From contig JAIOKI010000006.1 in assembly GCA_028335825.1 (NCBI GenBank), positions 434,001 to 498,000 of the forward strand: a stretch of 64,000 bases of DNA, read 5' to 3'. A program made the position numbers and the translations under genes. How positions within the stretch are numbered: position 1 is the stretch's first letter; every line of letters begins with the position of its first letter. The notes beneath the pieces are model-generated. The model had not been told where the DNA came from. It saw only the letters and a program-made list of their open reading frames with translations, and did no database searches. The DNA is from Nosema muscidifuracis. Taxonomy: Eukaryota; Microsporidia; Nosematidae. Below, piece after piece: positions 47,799 to 57,489 of this stretch.

Positions 47799-50071
47799 AT
47801 AATAGATCAAGTAGAAGTATACAAGATAATAATTTTGATAGACATTTGGTGAATAAAGGAATGAATATTAATCCATTAGAAGGACATTCATCTAATAATA
47901 GAATAAATATGAATAGAATATATAATCATTCTAATATTCAAGAAAGAAATCGACCTGGACCAGTAATAAGATCAAATCAGAGTATGAATATACCTCCTAC
48001 TATGTATAATACATCACCCAAGCCTTTGAATCATCCATATACTACTCCTTTATACAATACATTTAATCAAGGACAATATCTTAATGGATCTCAATATCCA
48101 CCAAGAAATATTAAATATATTAATCAACAACAGGTAAATAGTGATTTACAATATCAGAATGAAGTTAATTATGATATATATAGAAGAAATAGTATACATA
48201 ATAATACATTTATGTATGTAAATAATATAAATGATATGGGTAATATAAATAGACAACAAGATTTAATTAATAATAGACAAAATGATTTAATTAATAATAG
48301 ACAACAAGATTTAATTAATAATAGACAAAATGATTTAATTAATAATAGACAACAGGATTTAATTAATAATAGACAACAAGATTTAATTAATAATAGACAA
48401 AATATATCTGATATTTTTGAATCTAATAGAAATAATGATATTAATAATATAAAAAGACAGAATAGTTTATCTAACATTAATAGCACTGATGTTAATAGAT
48501 ATGATCAAAATATGAATAGACATGATTTAAATAGATATGATCTTAACAAACATGATCCTAATATAAATGAAATGATTGGGATGAGACCAAATGACATGTT
48601 TGATAATAAAATGTATATAAATTCTATTAGACAACCAAAGAGTGGAGATTTAATGGGTAATTATAGAATAAGAGATCAGAACGATTTAATGATAAATAAA
48701 AGATATCATGAAATAAGTAGAAGCCCTGATCTTAGAAGATTATCAGGGGATATAAATACTAATAGAATATCTCAAAGAGAATCTTTCATTTATGATACTA
48801 ATAAGAATGACTTAAGAAAAAGGAATGATCCTTCGATAAGTACTAAAAGATTACAAACATCAACTAATAGAACTTATTCTGTAGGAAATATTCATTACCA
48901 AAATGGGAATATCCCTCCTGAAAATATTTCTTATAACAATGTGAACCAGTCTATTAGATCTCCACATATATCTGATAATTCACCCTACCAGAATATTAAC
49001 CATATTTCTGTTAAAAAATATTCGAATACAGTTAAAAGTCCACAAGTTTCTGATAAATCTCAGACTACACAACAATCTTTAAGTAGTAATCGATCTGATA
49101 GAAGTTATTTAAATCAGGGACAGTCTATACAATATCAAGGTAAATCTTCTAGTTCAGAATATTCAAATATAAGTCCAAATATTTCTACTAAAAACAACTC
49201 ACAGTTCTCAAGTCATAATAATAATCAAAAATATGTGCAGAAGACTCCTAGCCCTAAATTTATCCCAAATGCTCAAAATTTACAGAGAACCCCCAGCCCT
49301 CAAGTCAATCAAAATACTCAACGTAGACAAAATATACCTCAGACAAATGAGATATCACAAACAAGAGATGTGATACATAAAACTAATATACCTCAGACAA
49401 ATGAGATACCTTATCAAAATAATGTACCCCATAAAAATGTTATACATCAAGCAAATGATGTATCAAAGATAAGAGATATGCCTCATAAAACTAATGTAAG
49501 TCAAGCAAATAATATACATCATCCTAATGATATATCACAGACAAAAGATATGCTATATAAAAATAATGCATCTCAAGTAAATGATAAATCTTGTAAAAAT
49601 AATGTACCTCAAGCAAATGATATATCAAAAACAAAAGAAGTATCTCATATAAATGATACACCACAATCATCTTCTGATCTCAATTCTTTTATTATGTCTA
49701 CTAAGCCTTTATCTTTATCTCCTTCTGATATATCTATCCTTAAAGATTCTCTCCTTCGGGATATTGACATCCAAAATAAGTGTGTGGAATTATCAGATAA
49801 GCACAATCTCAAATGTGACAAATTTAATGATTATATTTATAAATTGAATCTACAGAGAACTCTTTTCTCTAAGAATTTTTTCTTTTTGACATGGAGAGAA
49901 GTGGATGATATGGTAGATTATATTAAGAGATATTATATTGATATTAAGGATTTATCTTCAGTACGTGATAGGTTTATTAATTATGAAGAGAGTATTAATA
50001 ATATTTGTAGTATGTTTGATAGTAAGAAGAATCAGGATAATGAATGGATATTCGATTTGGTAGAGGAATAA
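47783..50071 (+). CDS. MED15-like subunit, Asn/Gln-rich and C-terminal part
   Basis: An open frame of about 760 codons that overlaps the end of the KIX frame; its first ATG is at 47861, without a CCC signal. It is rich in Asn, Gln, Ser and Pro, as Med15 proteins are beyond the KIX domain. Six exact-spaced 24-base repeats (48251-48394) encode RQ(Q/N)DLINN. Further repeats of the type PQTNEI...HKTN cover about residues 510-625. The last 130 residues (from SPSDISILKDSLLRDIDIQN) are folded-looking, with aromatic blocks LFSKNFFFLTWREVDDMVDY and NEWIFDLVEE. The link to the KIX part is inferred from adjacency, composition and lack of an independent start. Confidence 0.6.
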   Translation, partial: KYSELNNRSSRSIQDNNFDRHLVNKGMNINPLEGHSSNNRINMNRIYNHSNIQERNRPGPVIRSNQSMNIPPTMYNTSPKPLNHPYTTPLYNTFNQGQYLNGSQYPPRNIKYINQQQVNSDLQYQNEVNYDIYRRNSIHNNTFMYVNNINDMGNINRQQDLINNRQNDLINNRQQDLINNRQNDLINNRQQDLINNRQQDLINNRQNISDIFESNRNNDINNIKRQNSLSNINSTDVNRYDQNMNRHDLNRYDLNKHDPNINEMIGMRPNDMFDNKMYINSIRQPKSGDLMGNYRIRDQNDLMINKRYHEISRSPDLRRLSGDINTNRISQRESFIYDTNKNDLRKRNDPSISTKRLQTSTNRTYSVGNIHYQNGNIPPENISYNNVNQSIRSPHISDNSPYQNINHISVKKYSNTVKSPQVSDKSQTTQQSLSSNRSDRSYLNQGQSIQYQGKSSSSEYSNISPNISTKNNSQFSSHNNNQKYVQKTPSPKFIPNAQNLQRTPSPQVNQNTQRRQNIPQTNEISQTRDVIHKTNIPQTNEIPYQNNVPHKNVIHQANDVSKIRDMPHKTNVSQANNIHHPNDISQTKDMLYKNNASQVNDKSCKNNVPQANDISKTKEVSHINDTPQSSSDLNSFIMSTKPLSLSPSDISILKDSLLRDIDIQNKCVELSDKHNLKCDKFNDYIYKLNLQRTLFSKNFFFLTWREVDDMVDYIKRYYIDIKDLSSVRDRFINYEESINNICSMFDSKKNQDNEWIFDLVEE

Positions 50072-50557
50072 AGTATATTAAAGATTATTAAAGATGTTTT
50101 ATTACCTTTTTTGTAATTAATCTATTTTCATTGTTTTTTAATTAATATATTTTCATTGTTTTTTTGATTATTTATTACCTTTTTTGTAATTAATCTATTG
50201 TTTTTATTTTTTAATTATTTATTACCTTTTTTGTAATTAATCTTTTGTTTTTTATCTTGTAATTAAATCATCTTATATTATCTTTTTTGTTTATCATCTT
50301 TTGTAATTAATCTACTTTCATTTATCTCGTAATTAAATTATCTTATTTAATATATTTTATTTAACCAGCTTTCTGTTTATGGTAAATAGAATTATTGTAA
50401 CTCATATTTTTAAGTAATTCATCTTTTAGTTTTTTAAGTAAGGTAAATTCTAATATTTCACTCATTCTTTTAATCTTAAAATTGATTATTTTTAAATCGA
50501 ATATGATAATTTTAATTGTGTTATAGTTTTATTATCATTATTAATATATCTTCTTAT
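50072..50557. repeat. Intergenic repeats with TTACCTTTTTTGTAATTAATC
   Basis: Elements of the form ATTACCTTTTTTGTAATTAAT recur at about 50100, 50174 and 50220, with related ATCTTTTGTAATTAATC and TCTCGTAATTAAAT units to about 50350. The half-elements TTTGTAATTAA could form weak hairpins. No gene is seen. Confidence 0.65.
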
Positions 50558-51151
50558 CTACCTTAATATTAATTTATCATATTCCTCCTTACTTATATTA
50601 AGATCTTTATACTCCATTCTTTCTATAAAGACTATTGCTATCTCTAATATTCTCATATAATAAGATATTTCTTCTTCATTTCTTTTTATTATATGCTCAC
50701 ATGGAATAAATATTCTTCTTCTATAAGTATTAATAAATAAGACTTTTTTCTTGATATCTTTTACTCCACTTTTAATTAAAGAGTAAATTAATGTACTTAA
50801 TAAAGTATCATGATCTTTGGTTATACTAGTACAATATTCTATATATTTTATATATCCTGATATAAAATCATAAGGAATTTTATAATTCAAGAAATTTAAA
50901 TCTTCTTTTAAAATATTATTTTTTATATTCAAATGTACAGGTAGTATTCTATCTTTATATAAAAATATCTTAGTATTAAGCAAATAATCAGGGTTGTATA
51001 CCTTAAAATATTCAGTATAAAGTAAAGTACATATTTCTACTTCTTTTTCGTATAAAGATTTTTCACATTTGAATTTATTCTTGAGAGATCTGTAGTACTC
51101 ATTTAAAGATGTAGGATTCTTAATAAATAAATTTATATTATATTCATGCAT
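50558..51151 (-). CDS. Hypothetical 197-residue protein
   Basis: I do not recognise the family. The protein is helical, without signal peptide or membrane segment, and without low-complexity runs, so it is probably conserved and cytosolic or nuclear. Landmarks: MHEYNINLFIKNPTSLNEYY, YTEYFKVYNPDYLL, VLFINTYRRRIFIPCEHIIK and RNEEEISYYMRILEIAIVFI. The upstream region (51152-51331) is shared with a divergent gene and contains a near-exact repeat of 43-45 bases (GAGCATGAAATAGCTATAAT). No CCC signal is seen near this start. Confidence 0.6.
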   Translation of the reverse strand: MHEYNINLFIKNPTSLNEYYRSLKNKFKCEKSLYEKEVEICTLLYTEYFKVYNPDYLLNTKIFLYKDRILPVHLNIKNNILKEDLNFLNYKIPYDFISGYIKYIEYCTSITKDHDTLLSTLIYSLIKSGVKDIKKKVLFINTYRRRIFIPCEHIIKRNEEEISYYMRILEIAIVFIERMEYKDLNISKEEYDKLILR

Positions 51152-51331
51152 ATATTTATTATTTATATTTTTAGATTAAAAGTTTGTTTGTTTCACATAA
51201 AAATAATAAATTATGAGCATGAAATAGCTATAATGCATAAATAAAATAATAAAATAAGAGCATGAAATAGCTATAATGCATAAATAAAATAATAAATTAT
51301 TAATAATAATTTCACCCCTTGTTATATTTCT

Positions 51332-51709
51332 ATGTATAAATTAATTATTTATTCTTCTCTTCCTAAACATATAATCTACTCCTTACTAATACAATTTAGT
51401 CCTATAAAAAATATATTCTTTAATAAACACTATACTGTCTATTATTATACTAAGAAGGATATTAAATACACAGTAGAGATGTTAGAAGAAATAAAGATAA
51501 ATAATAAATATATTAAATATAAGGTAGTAGAAGAAGAATGTATCAGAATAAGAACAGAAATGGGAGAGATATTTGATAAGTTTAGAGTAAGAAGACGGGG
51601 AGATGAAGTAATATTTGAGAACGAAGAGAAAATGAAGGAAGTATTAGAGATAGTAAAAGGAGAGAGAGTAAATTATAAGAAGGTGAAGTATAAGATATTA
51701 GAAAGATAA
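51332..51709 (+). CDS. Small protein with a degenerate RRM-like fold
   Basis: A 125-residue protein. Residues 1-70 have the strand-helix-strand order of an RNA-recognition motif: KLIIYSSLPKHIIYSLLIQF (RNP2-like strand plus helix), then HYTVYYYTKKDIKYTVEMLE (RNP1-like strand plus second helix), then an EIKINNKYIKYKV strand resembling the end of the first SF3b4/Hsh49 RRM. The C-terminal part is highly charged. The typical RNP1 aromatic pattern is only partly kept, so the assignment is uncertain. TTTCACCCCTTG lies about 20 bases before the ATG. Confidence 0.45.
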   Translation: MYKLIIYSSLPKHIIYSLLIQFSPIKNIFFNKHYTVYYYTKKDIKYTVEMLEEIKINNKYIKYKVVEEECIRIRTEMGEIFDKFRVRRRGDEVIFENEEKMKEVLEIVKGERVNYKKVKYKILER

Positions 51710-52028
51710 TGATTTACTAAGTAATTTTATTATAATGTCTATTAATCATTATATTTTTATAAGATACTAGTCTATTATATAGGATTTTTTATAATGTCTA
51801 TTAAATATGATATTTTTTAATGTCTATTATAAAGGATTTTTTTAATGTCTATTAAATATGATTTTTATGATGTCTATTTTATTATATTTTTTATAATGTC
51901 TATTATATAGGATTTTTATGATGTCTATTTTATTATATTTTTTTAATGTCTATTAAATATGATATTTTTATAAACTTTGAATTTTAAAAAAGATTTCTTT
52001 TTTTTAAATTTTTTTCATACCCCAAATA
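51710..52028. repeat. Intergenic repeat with AATGTCTATTA
   Basis: At least eight copies of a unit of about 30 bases (TTTTTATAATGTCTATTAAA or TTTTATGATGTCTATTTTAT, each followed by a TATAGGAT/TATGAT segment) lie between about 51730 and 51965. The final 60 bases, with TTTTTTAAATTTTTTTCATA and ACCCCAAATA, are probably the uS5 promoter; an AAATTT element is known upstream of microsporidian ribosomal protein genes. Confidence 0.75.
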
Positions 52029-52742
52029 ATGCAAGCAAAAAAATTTAATAAATCAGTGAAAGAAGAAGAATGGATCCCAACAACTAAATTAGGTAAGTTA
52101 GTAAAAGATCGTAAGATTACATCATTAGATACTATCTTCACTCACTCATTACAAATAAGAGAACACGGAATAGTAGATTTCTTATTAGGACAGAATATTA
52201 GAGATGAAGTACTTAGCATAAAGAGTGTTCAAAAACAAACAAGAGCAGGACAAAAGACTAGTATTAAAGCTGTAGTAGCTGTAGGTGATGGTAAAGGATA
52301 CGTAGGAATAGGAACATTTAGTAGTAAAGATGCTGCTACTGCTATACGTACTGCTGCTAATAAAGCTAAATGTAATATTAGACCTGTAAGATTAGGTCTA
52401 TGGGAAGGAGAAGTAGGACAAATTCACACTGTCTCTAATAGAGCATCAGGAAAATGTGGAAGTTCTGTAGTGAAGATCATACCTGCACCAAAAGGAACAG
52501 GAATTATTGCTAGTGGAGTTCCAAAGACTATTTTAGAATTAGCAGGAGTAAAAGATGCTTATACGCAATGTTTTGGAGCTACTTACACTACAGAAAACTT
52601 TGCTAAGGCAACTATTGAAGCATTAGAAAAAACAAGTAGTCTTTTTATGCCTTCTCAATGGACTGAACCAATCAAACAACTCAACCCATTAATGGAATTT
52701 AGTAATCATTTGAATAAGCAAGAGAAGATTCAATTTAATTAA
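52029..52742 (+). CDS. RPS2: Small-subunit ribosomal protein uS5 (RPS2)
   Basis: A complete 237-residue uS5, close to the ~250 of other eukaryotes. The N-terminal double-stranded-RNA-binding-like domain is clear: [20 protein letters not shown], then [20 protein letters not shown], then [20 protein letters not shown]; the C-terminal domain has [19 protein letters not shown] and [19 protein letters not shown]. It sits at the mRNA entry side of the 40S subunit and contributes to decoding fidelity. No intron is seen; the ATG follows ATACCCCAAATA. Codon use is more G/C-rich than in the neighbours, as expected of a highly expressed gene. Confidence 0.97.
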   Translation: MQAKKFNKSVKEEEWIPTTKLGKLVKDRKITSLDTIFTHSLQIREHGIVDFLLGQNIRDEVLSIKSVQKQTRAGQKTSIKAVVAVGDGKGYVGIGTFSSKDAATAIRTAANKAKCNIRPVRLGLWEGEVGQIHTVSNRASGKCGSSVVKIIPAPKGTGIIASGVPKTILELAGVKDAYTQCFGATYTTENFAKATIEALEKTSSLFMPSQWTEPIKQLNPLMEFSNHLNKQEKIQFN

Positions 52743-53305
52743 ACGAATTATTTATTTTTATAATTTAATATTATGAATTATAGGAATTATATATTATGTC
52801 TTTATTTTATAATTAAAAAAGTTATATTTGAAATCTTATGAATTATAGAAATGATATATTTTGTCTTTATTTTATAATTAAAAATTTTTATATCTCAATA
52901 TTATTCGTTTTTTAGTATTATAAATTACTACAAAATGTTTATTTATTAAGAATAATTAAATAGATGTAATATTTAATATCAGATCATGGTTAAATAAATT
53001 TTTAAATTAAATTTCATCTGCTAAATGATAATTTTATTTTATTTAATTTCTTATACATCAAAGTCGAGTGACTAAAATTATTTTTTATCTACTGAATTTA
53101 TTTCAATTTATAAAAATTTTTAAATCTGTTTTACTGTATTGACATCAATAAATTATAAGTAATTTTTTTAATACCAAAGTATCATCATTTATATCAGTAT
53201 TAAAATAACATTAGAACTTTAAATTATCGTTATATCAATTAAATTATGTAAATATGATTTATATCAGTATTAGTTAAATTATTAAAAATTTTTAACCCCC
53301 AAAAA
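52743..53305. other. A+T-rich intergenic DNA with a shared LRR-gene promoter
   Basis: A unit of about 65-90 bases with AATTATAGGAATTATATATT and TTGTCTTTATTTTATAATTA is duplicated at about 52780-52890. From about 53218 to 53300 the sequence is closely similar to 55200-55275, upstream of the second LRR gene (TTATATCAGTATTAGTTAAA versus TTATATCCGTATTAGTTAAA), so the duplicated block includes the promoter. No gene is seen. Confidence 0.65.
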
Positions 53306-54742
53306 ATGCTGATTATCCAATTTTTGCTGATAAAGTGTTCATTAGAGATCAATGATGACAAAAAAGTGGAAATAGTTTTTCAAAATGAGGAGCATGGTTT
53401 TTACAACTTAAGTAATCCTATATTTGAAAATTCTGAATTACTTAAAGTACTTACAAAAGATGAAACTTGGAAAATAGATAAAATCGATCTGCAGAATTAT
53501 AAACAAAAAGCATTTGATTTTATCTATTATATGCTTATGGATGATAAAAATGATTTAAATAGTGTAGATGAACTTCTTGATATTTTATACGTCATGGATT
53601 TTTTATCATTTGATAAAGAAAAGGGGAGCATAAATTCAAGAAACCAGTACGAAAGATTATCATCAATATTAGTTGATAAAATCTTAAATGATGATAAATT
53701 TATACCAAATGCATTAGAAATTATAGAAATGGAGGTTATTAAATATCAATTATCAATTCTTTTAAATGAATATGGTAAGAGAAGCAATTTTATTTTTGAA
53801 TTAGATAATGAAATAGGTAATATTTATTTTGGAAAAAAAATTGATAAAACAAATTTTAAGTATTTAGAAATATTACATTGTTCTTTTGATTACTTGTGTT
53901 CGAAAGTACTTGAAAAAATTCTTTGCTGGTATGTTAAATCCTTAAATTTATCTTTTATTCGTTTATTTAATTCAGTAAATAAAGATAGCTTTAAAATAAC
54001 AAATTGCGAATATATTGATTTAAATTCTAGTAAATTTATGAGACTTGATGAATCTGGTGATAAATCTTATGAATTTAAAACTAAAAGTATTGGTGGAATT
54101 TTAAAAAAAACTAATGGAGTCGAAGATCTTGTTGTAATAAATAATAAGCTGATTTCTACTGACTCTCATATAATCAGAGATTATAAGCCACTAAGATATA
54201 TTCATTTGTTTAATTACAAAGAAATGGAAAATTTTAATTACCAAGATTTCTATAATCTTTATAAATGTCCTAATATAGAAGAGGTAGTTTTTTATAAGTA
54301 TAATCTGATTCTCAGTTACAATGAATTAAAAGATATTGTAGTATCGAATAATGAAGAAAAAAGAGTGGATATTAACTTATTTTCTTGTAAAATTGAACAA
54401 GGATTTTTAGAAATATTTAATTATATGAAAGATTGTAAAGCTTTATTTATAAAGGATTGTGATTTAAGAAATTTGGATATTAACGTTATATTTACAATGA
54501 AAAATCTTATGATTTTATCATTAAGAGGTTGTTTTTTAAAATCAGATCAATTAAAAATGATAAGCAATTTGAAGAATTTAACAGATTTAAATGTTACAAA
54601 TAACGATTTAACTAATGAGATTATAGTAGAATTTCAAAAACTTGACAAGCTTGAAACTATATACATAAAAAATTCAGGATTGACGAGGGAATCGATAGAA
54701 GAACATTTTTTAGGTAGAGATATTCTAATTTCAGATAATTAA
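53306..54742 (+). CDS. Secreted leucine-rich-repeat protein, copy 1
   Basis: A 478-residue protein. The first 15 residues (MLIIQFLLIKCSLEI) look like a short signal peptide. Residues 30-115 resemble a BTB/POZ fold (DLQNYKQKAFDFIYYMLMDD, then DELLDILYVMDFLSFDKEKG). The last ~200 residues hold irregular leucine-rich repeats, clearest at about 395-465 (CDLRNLDINVIFTMKNLMIL, then CFLKSDQLKMISNLKNLTDL, then NNDLTNEIIVEFQKLDKLET). Secreted LRR families are expanded in some microsporidia and are thought to act in the host; that role is inferred here. Start context TTTTAACCCCCAAAAAATG. A second copy lies 563 bases downstream. Confidence 0.75.
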   Translation: MLIIQFLLIKCSLEINDDKKVEIVFQNEEHGFYNLSNPIFENSELLKVLTKDETWKIDKIDLQNYKQKAFDFIYYMLMDDKNDLNSVDELLDILYVMDFLSFDKEKGSINSRNQYERLSSILVDKILNDDKFIPNALEIIEMEVIKYQLSILLNEYGKRSNFIFELDNEIGNIYFGKKIDKTNFKYLEILHCSFDYLCSKVLEKILCWYVKSLNLSFIRLFNSVNKDSFKITNCEYIDLNSSKFMRLDESGDKSYEFKTKSIGGILKKTNGVEDLVVINNKLISTDSHIIRDYKPLRYIHLFNYKEMENFNYQDFYNLYKCPNIEEVVFYKYNLILSYNELKDIVVSNNEEKRVDINLFSCKIEQGFLEIFNYMKDCKALFIKDCDLRNLDINVIFTMKNLMILSLRGCFLKSDQLKMISNLKNLTDLNVTNNDLTNEIIVEFQKLDKLETIYIKNSGLTRESIEEHFLGRDILISDN

Positions 54743-55304
54743 AATTTTTTTATCATACTTTTTAATTGATTTTTTTTTAAATTAAAAATATAATTTTTTT
54801 ATGACTCTATCTCTATTTTGTAGAATAATATTTGTAAGGAAATTGTCCTGTATTACTGGAACTTTGTTAAACTTCAAATAAAATTTAACTAAGCTTTTAA
54901 TTTTATTTTGATACCCACTCTTGTGGCTCTTTGTACCCTTTCTATATGATATCTCCTCTAAACATTTATTTTCTTTTCTATTCATAATCCTTAAAATAAA
55001 ATAAAATATCCCCTTTTTTAAACAATTATTTTTTAATTTATCCTTTTTAAATCTCGAAACATATTTTTCCGATTCTTCGATAGTTTACATTTTTGAGTAT
55101 TTCTAAGCAGCTTTCCTTTTCAGTTTAATTACGTATTTATTTACGATTTTGTCTTAATTAAATTGAAAGAAAAACAAAGTGATATGTTATAATATATCAC
55201 AGTTTTAAATTATCATTATATAAATTAAATAGTAAATATCATTTATATCCGTATTAGTTAAATTATTAAAATTTTATAAAAAAAAATTTTTTTTTGACCC
55301 CAAA
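54743..55304. other. LRR intergenic region with an unknown minus-strand frame
   Basis: This holds the region between the LRR copies. From 54780 to about 54845 it matches 56860-56925 after copy 2 (AAAATATAATTTTTTTATGACTCTATCTC and following), so the duplicated block extends past the gene. A 67-codon minus-strand frame (54782-54985) overlaps it. The final ~100 bases are the promoter of copy 2. Confidence 0.6.
54782..54985 (-). CDS. Possible small protein or gene remnant between the LRR genes
   Basis: A 67-residue frame starting MNRKENKCLEEISYRKGTKS, with VPVIQDNFLTNIILQNRDRV near its end. It is lysine-rich. A GGGG run lies 25 bases before the ATG on this strand. Only its last ~20 codons recur after LRR copy 2, where the rest has been lost or was never copied. 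It may be a tiny gene, the end of a decayed transposase, or chance. I do not recognise the family. Confidence 0.25.
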   Translation of the reverse strand: MNRKENKCLEEISYRKGTKSHKSGYQNKIKSLVKFYLKFNKVPVIQDNFLTNIILQNRDRVIKKLYF

Positions 55305-56780
55305 ATGCTGATCATCCAATTTATACTTTTAAAATGTTCATTAGAAATCACTAATGAAAAAAATGATGACAAAATAGTAGAGATAGTTTTTCAAGATGAG
55401 GAGCGTGGTTTTTACAACTTAAGTAATCCTATATTTGAAGATTCAGAATTACTTAAAGTACTTACAAAAAATGAAACTTGGAAAAAAGATAAAATCGATC
55501 TGCAGAATTGTAAATTCAAAGCATTTGATTTTATCTATTATATGCTTATGGATAATAAAAATGATATACTTAATTTGGATGAATTTCTTGATATTTTATA
55601 CGTCATGGATTTTTTATCATTTGATAAAGAAAAAGAGAGTATAAATTCAAGAAACCTGTACGAAAGATTATCATCAATACTAATTGATAAAATCTCAAAA
55701 GATGATAAATTTATACCAAATGCATTAGAACTTATAGAAATTATAAAAATGGAAGTTTTAAGAGATCAACTATTAATTCTTTTGAATGAATATGGTAAGA
55801 TAAAAAAATTTAATTTTAAATTAGATAATGAAATAGGTAATGTTTATTTTGGAAAAAATATTAATAGGACAAATTTTAAGAATTTAGAAATATTAGGGGT
55901 TTCAAATTTTTCTTCTTATTATTTTTCTTCTGATTGTTTTTCTTGGAAAGAATATGTAAAAATTCTTTACTGGTATGCTAGATTTTTAAATTTATCTTTT
56001 ATTCGTTTGTTTGAATCAGAAAATATATTTGGCTTTAAAATAATAAATTGCGAATACATTGATTTGAATTCTGAGGAATTTATGAAACTTAATGAATCTG
56101 GTGATAAATCTTATGAATTTAAAACTAAAAGTATTGGTGAAATTTTAAAAAAAACTAATGGAATTGAAAATCTTGTTTTAAAAAATAATAAGCTGATCTC
56201 TACTGACCTGAATATAATTAGAGATTACGAGTCACTTAAATATATTTCTTTGTCAAATAACAAAGAAATGGAAAATTTTAATTGCCAAGATTTCTATAAT
56301 CTTTATACATGTCCTAATATAGAAGAGGTAGTTTTTTATAAGTATAATCTGATTCTCAGTTACGATAAATTAAAAGATATTGTAGTATCGAATAATGAAG
56401 AAAAAAAAGTGACTATTGAACTATATTATTGTAAAATTGAACAAGGATTTTTAGAAGTATTCAATTATATGAAAGATTGTAAGTCTTTAACTATAGAGAA
56501 TTGTGATTTAAGAAATTTGGATATTAATGCAATATTTACAATGAAAAATCTTAGTCATTTAAAATTAAGAAATTGTTTTTTAAAATCAGATCAATTAAAA
56601 ATGATAAGCAATTTGAAGAATTTAACAGATTTAGATGTTACAAATAACGATTTAAGTAATGAGATTATAGTAGAATTTCAAAAACTTGAAAAGCTTAAAA
56701 TTCTATGGATAAACGATTCAGGATTGACGAGAGAATCGATAAAAGAACATTTTTTAGGTAGAAATATTTATATTTTTTGA
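55305..56780 (+). CDS. Secreted leucine-rich-repeat protein, copy 2
   Basis: A 491-residue close paralogue of the protein at 53306, in tandem and same strand. Long stretches are identical, for example the segments around GFYNLSNPIFE, the block DILYVMDFLSFDKEK, YNLILSY and CFLKSDQLKMISNLKNLTDL. Differences cluster in the middle (about residues 165-245, including an added SSYYFSSDCFSWKEY stretch) and on the LRR surface positions. That pattern suggests diversification after a recent duplication. Start context TTTTGACCCCAAAATG. The copy is complete. Confidence 0.75.
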   Translation: MLIIQFILLKCSLEITNEKNDDKIVEIVFQDEERGFYNLSNPIFEDSELLKVLTKNETWKKDKIDLQNCKFKAFDFIYYMLMDNKNDILNLDEFLDILYVMDFLSFDKEKESINSRNLYERLSSILIDKISKDDKFIPNALELIEIIKMEVLRDQLLILLNEYGKIKKFNFKLDNEIGNVYFGKNINRTNFKNLEILGVSNFSSYYFSSDCFSWKEYVKILYWYARFLNLSFIRLFESENIFGFKIINCEYIDLNSEEFMKLNESGDKSYEFKTKSIGEILKKTNGIENLVLKNNKLISTDLNIIRDYESLKYISLSNNKEMENFNCQDFYNLYTCPNIEEVVFYKYNLILSYDKLKDIVVSNNEEKKVTIELYYCKIEQGFLEVFNYMKDCKSLTIENCDLRNLDINAIFTMKNLSHLKLRNCFLKSDQLKMISNLKNLTDLDVTNNDLSNEIIVEFQKLEKLKILWINDSGLTRESIKEHFLGRNIYIF

Positions 56781-57489
56781 TAATTAAACTTTTTTATCAT
56801 ACTTTAGAATTGATTTTTTTAAAATTAAAAATATAAAGTTTTCTACAATTCTCTTTAAATTAAAAATATAATTTTTTTATGACTCTATCTCTATTTTGTA
56901 GAATCATATTTATAAGGAAATATCAATCAATTTCTTTATAAAATATTGAAATAACAATTTAATCTATCAGATTAATAAATTATAACGTTAAGTCTTTCAT
57001 GATAAAATATAATCCTTATATTAATAATAGAAGATTAAAAATTACAGAGAATTTGAAAAAAATACCTAATTTAACGTAGTAAAAATATTTTAATTATCAA
57101 CATTATGCTAAATAAAAACATAAGACGATACAGAATTGTGATTTATATACGATAATGTGTTCTGAATATCAAAAGAATAAAATATAGACTATAGTTAGAA
57201 GGAATAGAAACAAATTTTATGAAGAGAAGAATTGAAAATTTTTATGGTAGAAAAAAGAAGAAAAAAGTAAAAATCAAATTATGGAAAATATCTGAGAGCG
57301 TTATATAAACAGTAAGAAGAGAACCTAATTTTAGAAATAGCATGGAATATTAATATTATGGAAAAATTTTATAAAACAGAAAGAAACATCAGTGAAAATA
57401 ATCGTTATAAATCTTACAATTTTGAGGTGATCAGAGCTTTGAAAGTAAAGAAAGTAATAAAGTTTTTAATCTGGTGGAAATTCAAAATG
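56781..57489. other. Intergenic DNA after LRR copy 2
   Basis: The stretch to about 56930 is the duplicated 3' flank of the LRR block. From about 57000 the plus strand becomes purine-rich and gene-like without open frames. This probably includes the start of the decayed transposon that follows, and resembles the texture of the fossil at 42-43 kb. Confidence 0.45.

Noticed and set aside
50100-50350. Regularly spaced repeats as a CRISPR-like array
   Set aside because: Units are A+T-rich, imperfect and contiguous without unique spacers; the genome is eukaryotic.
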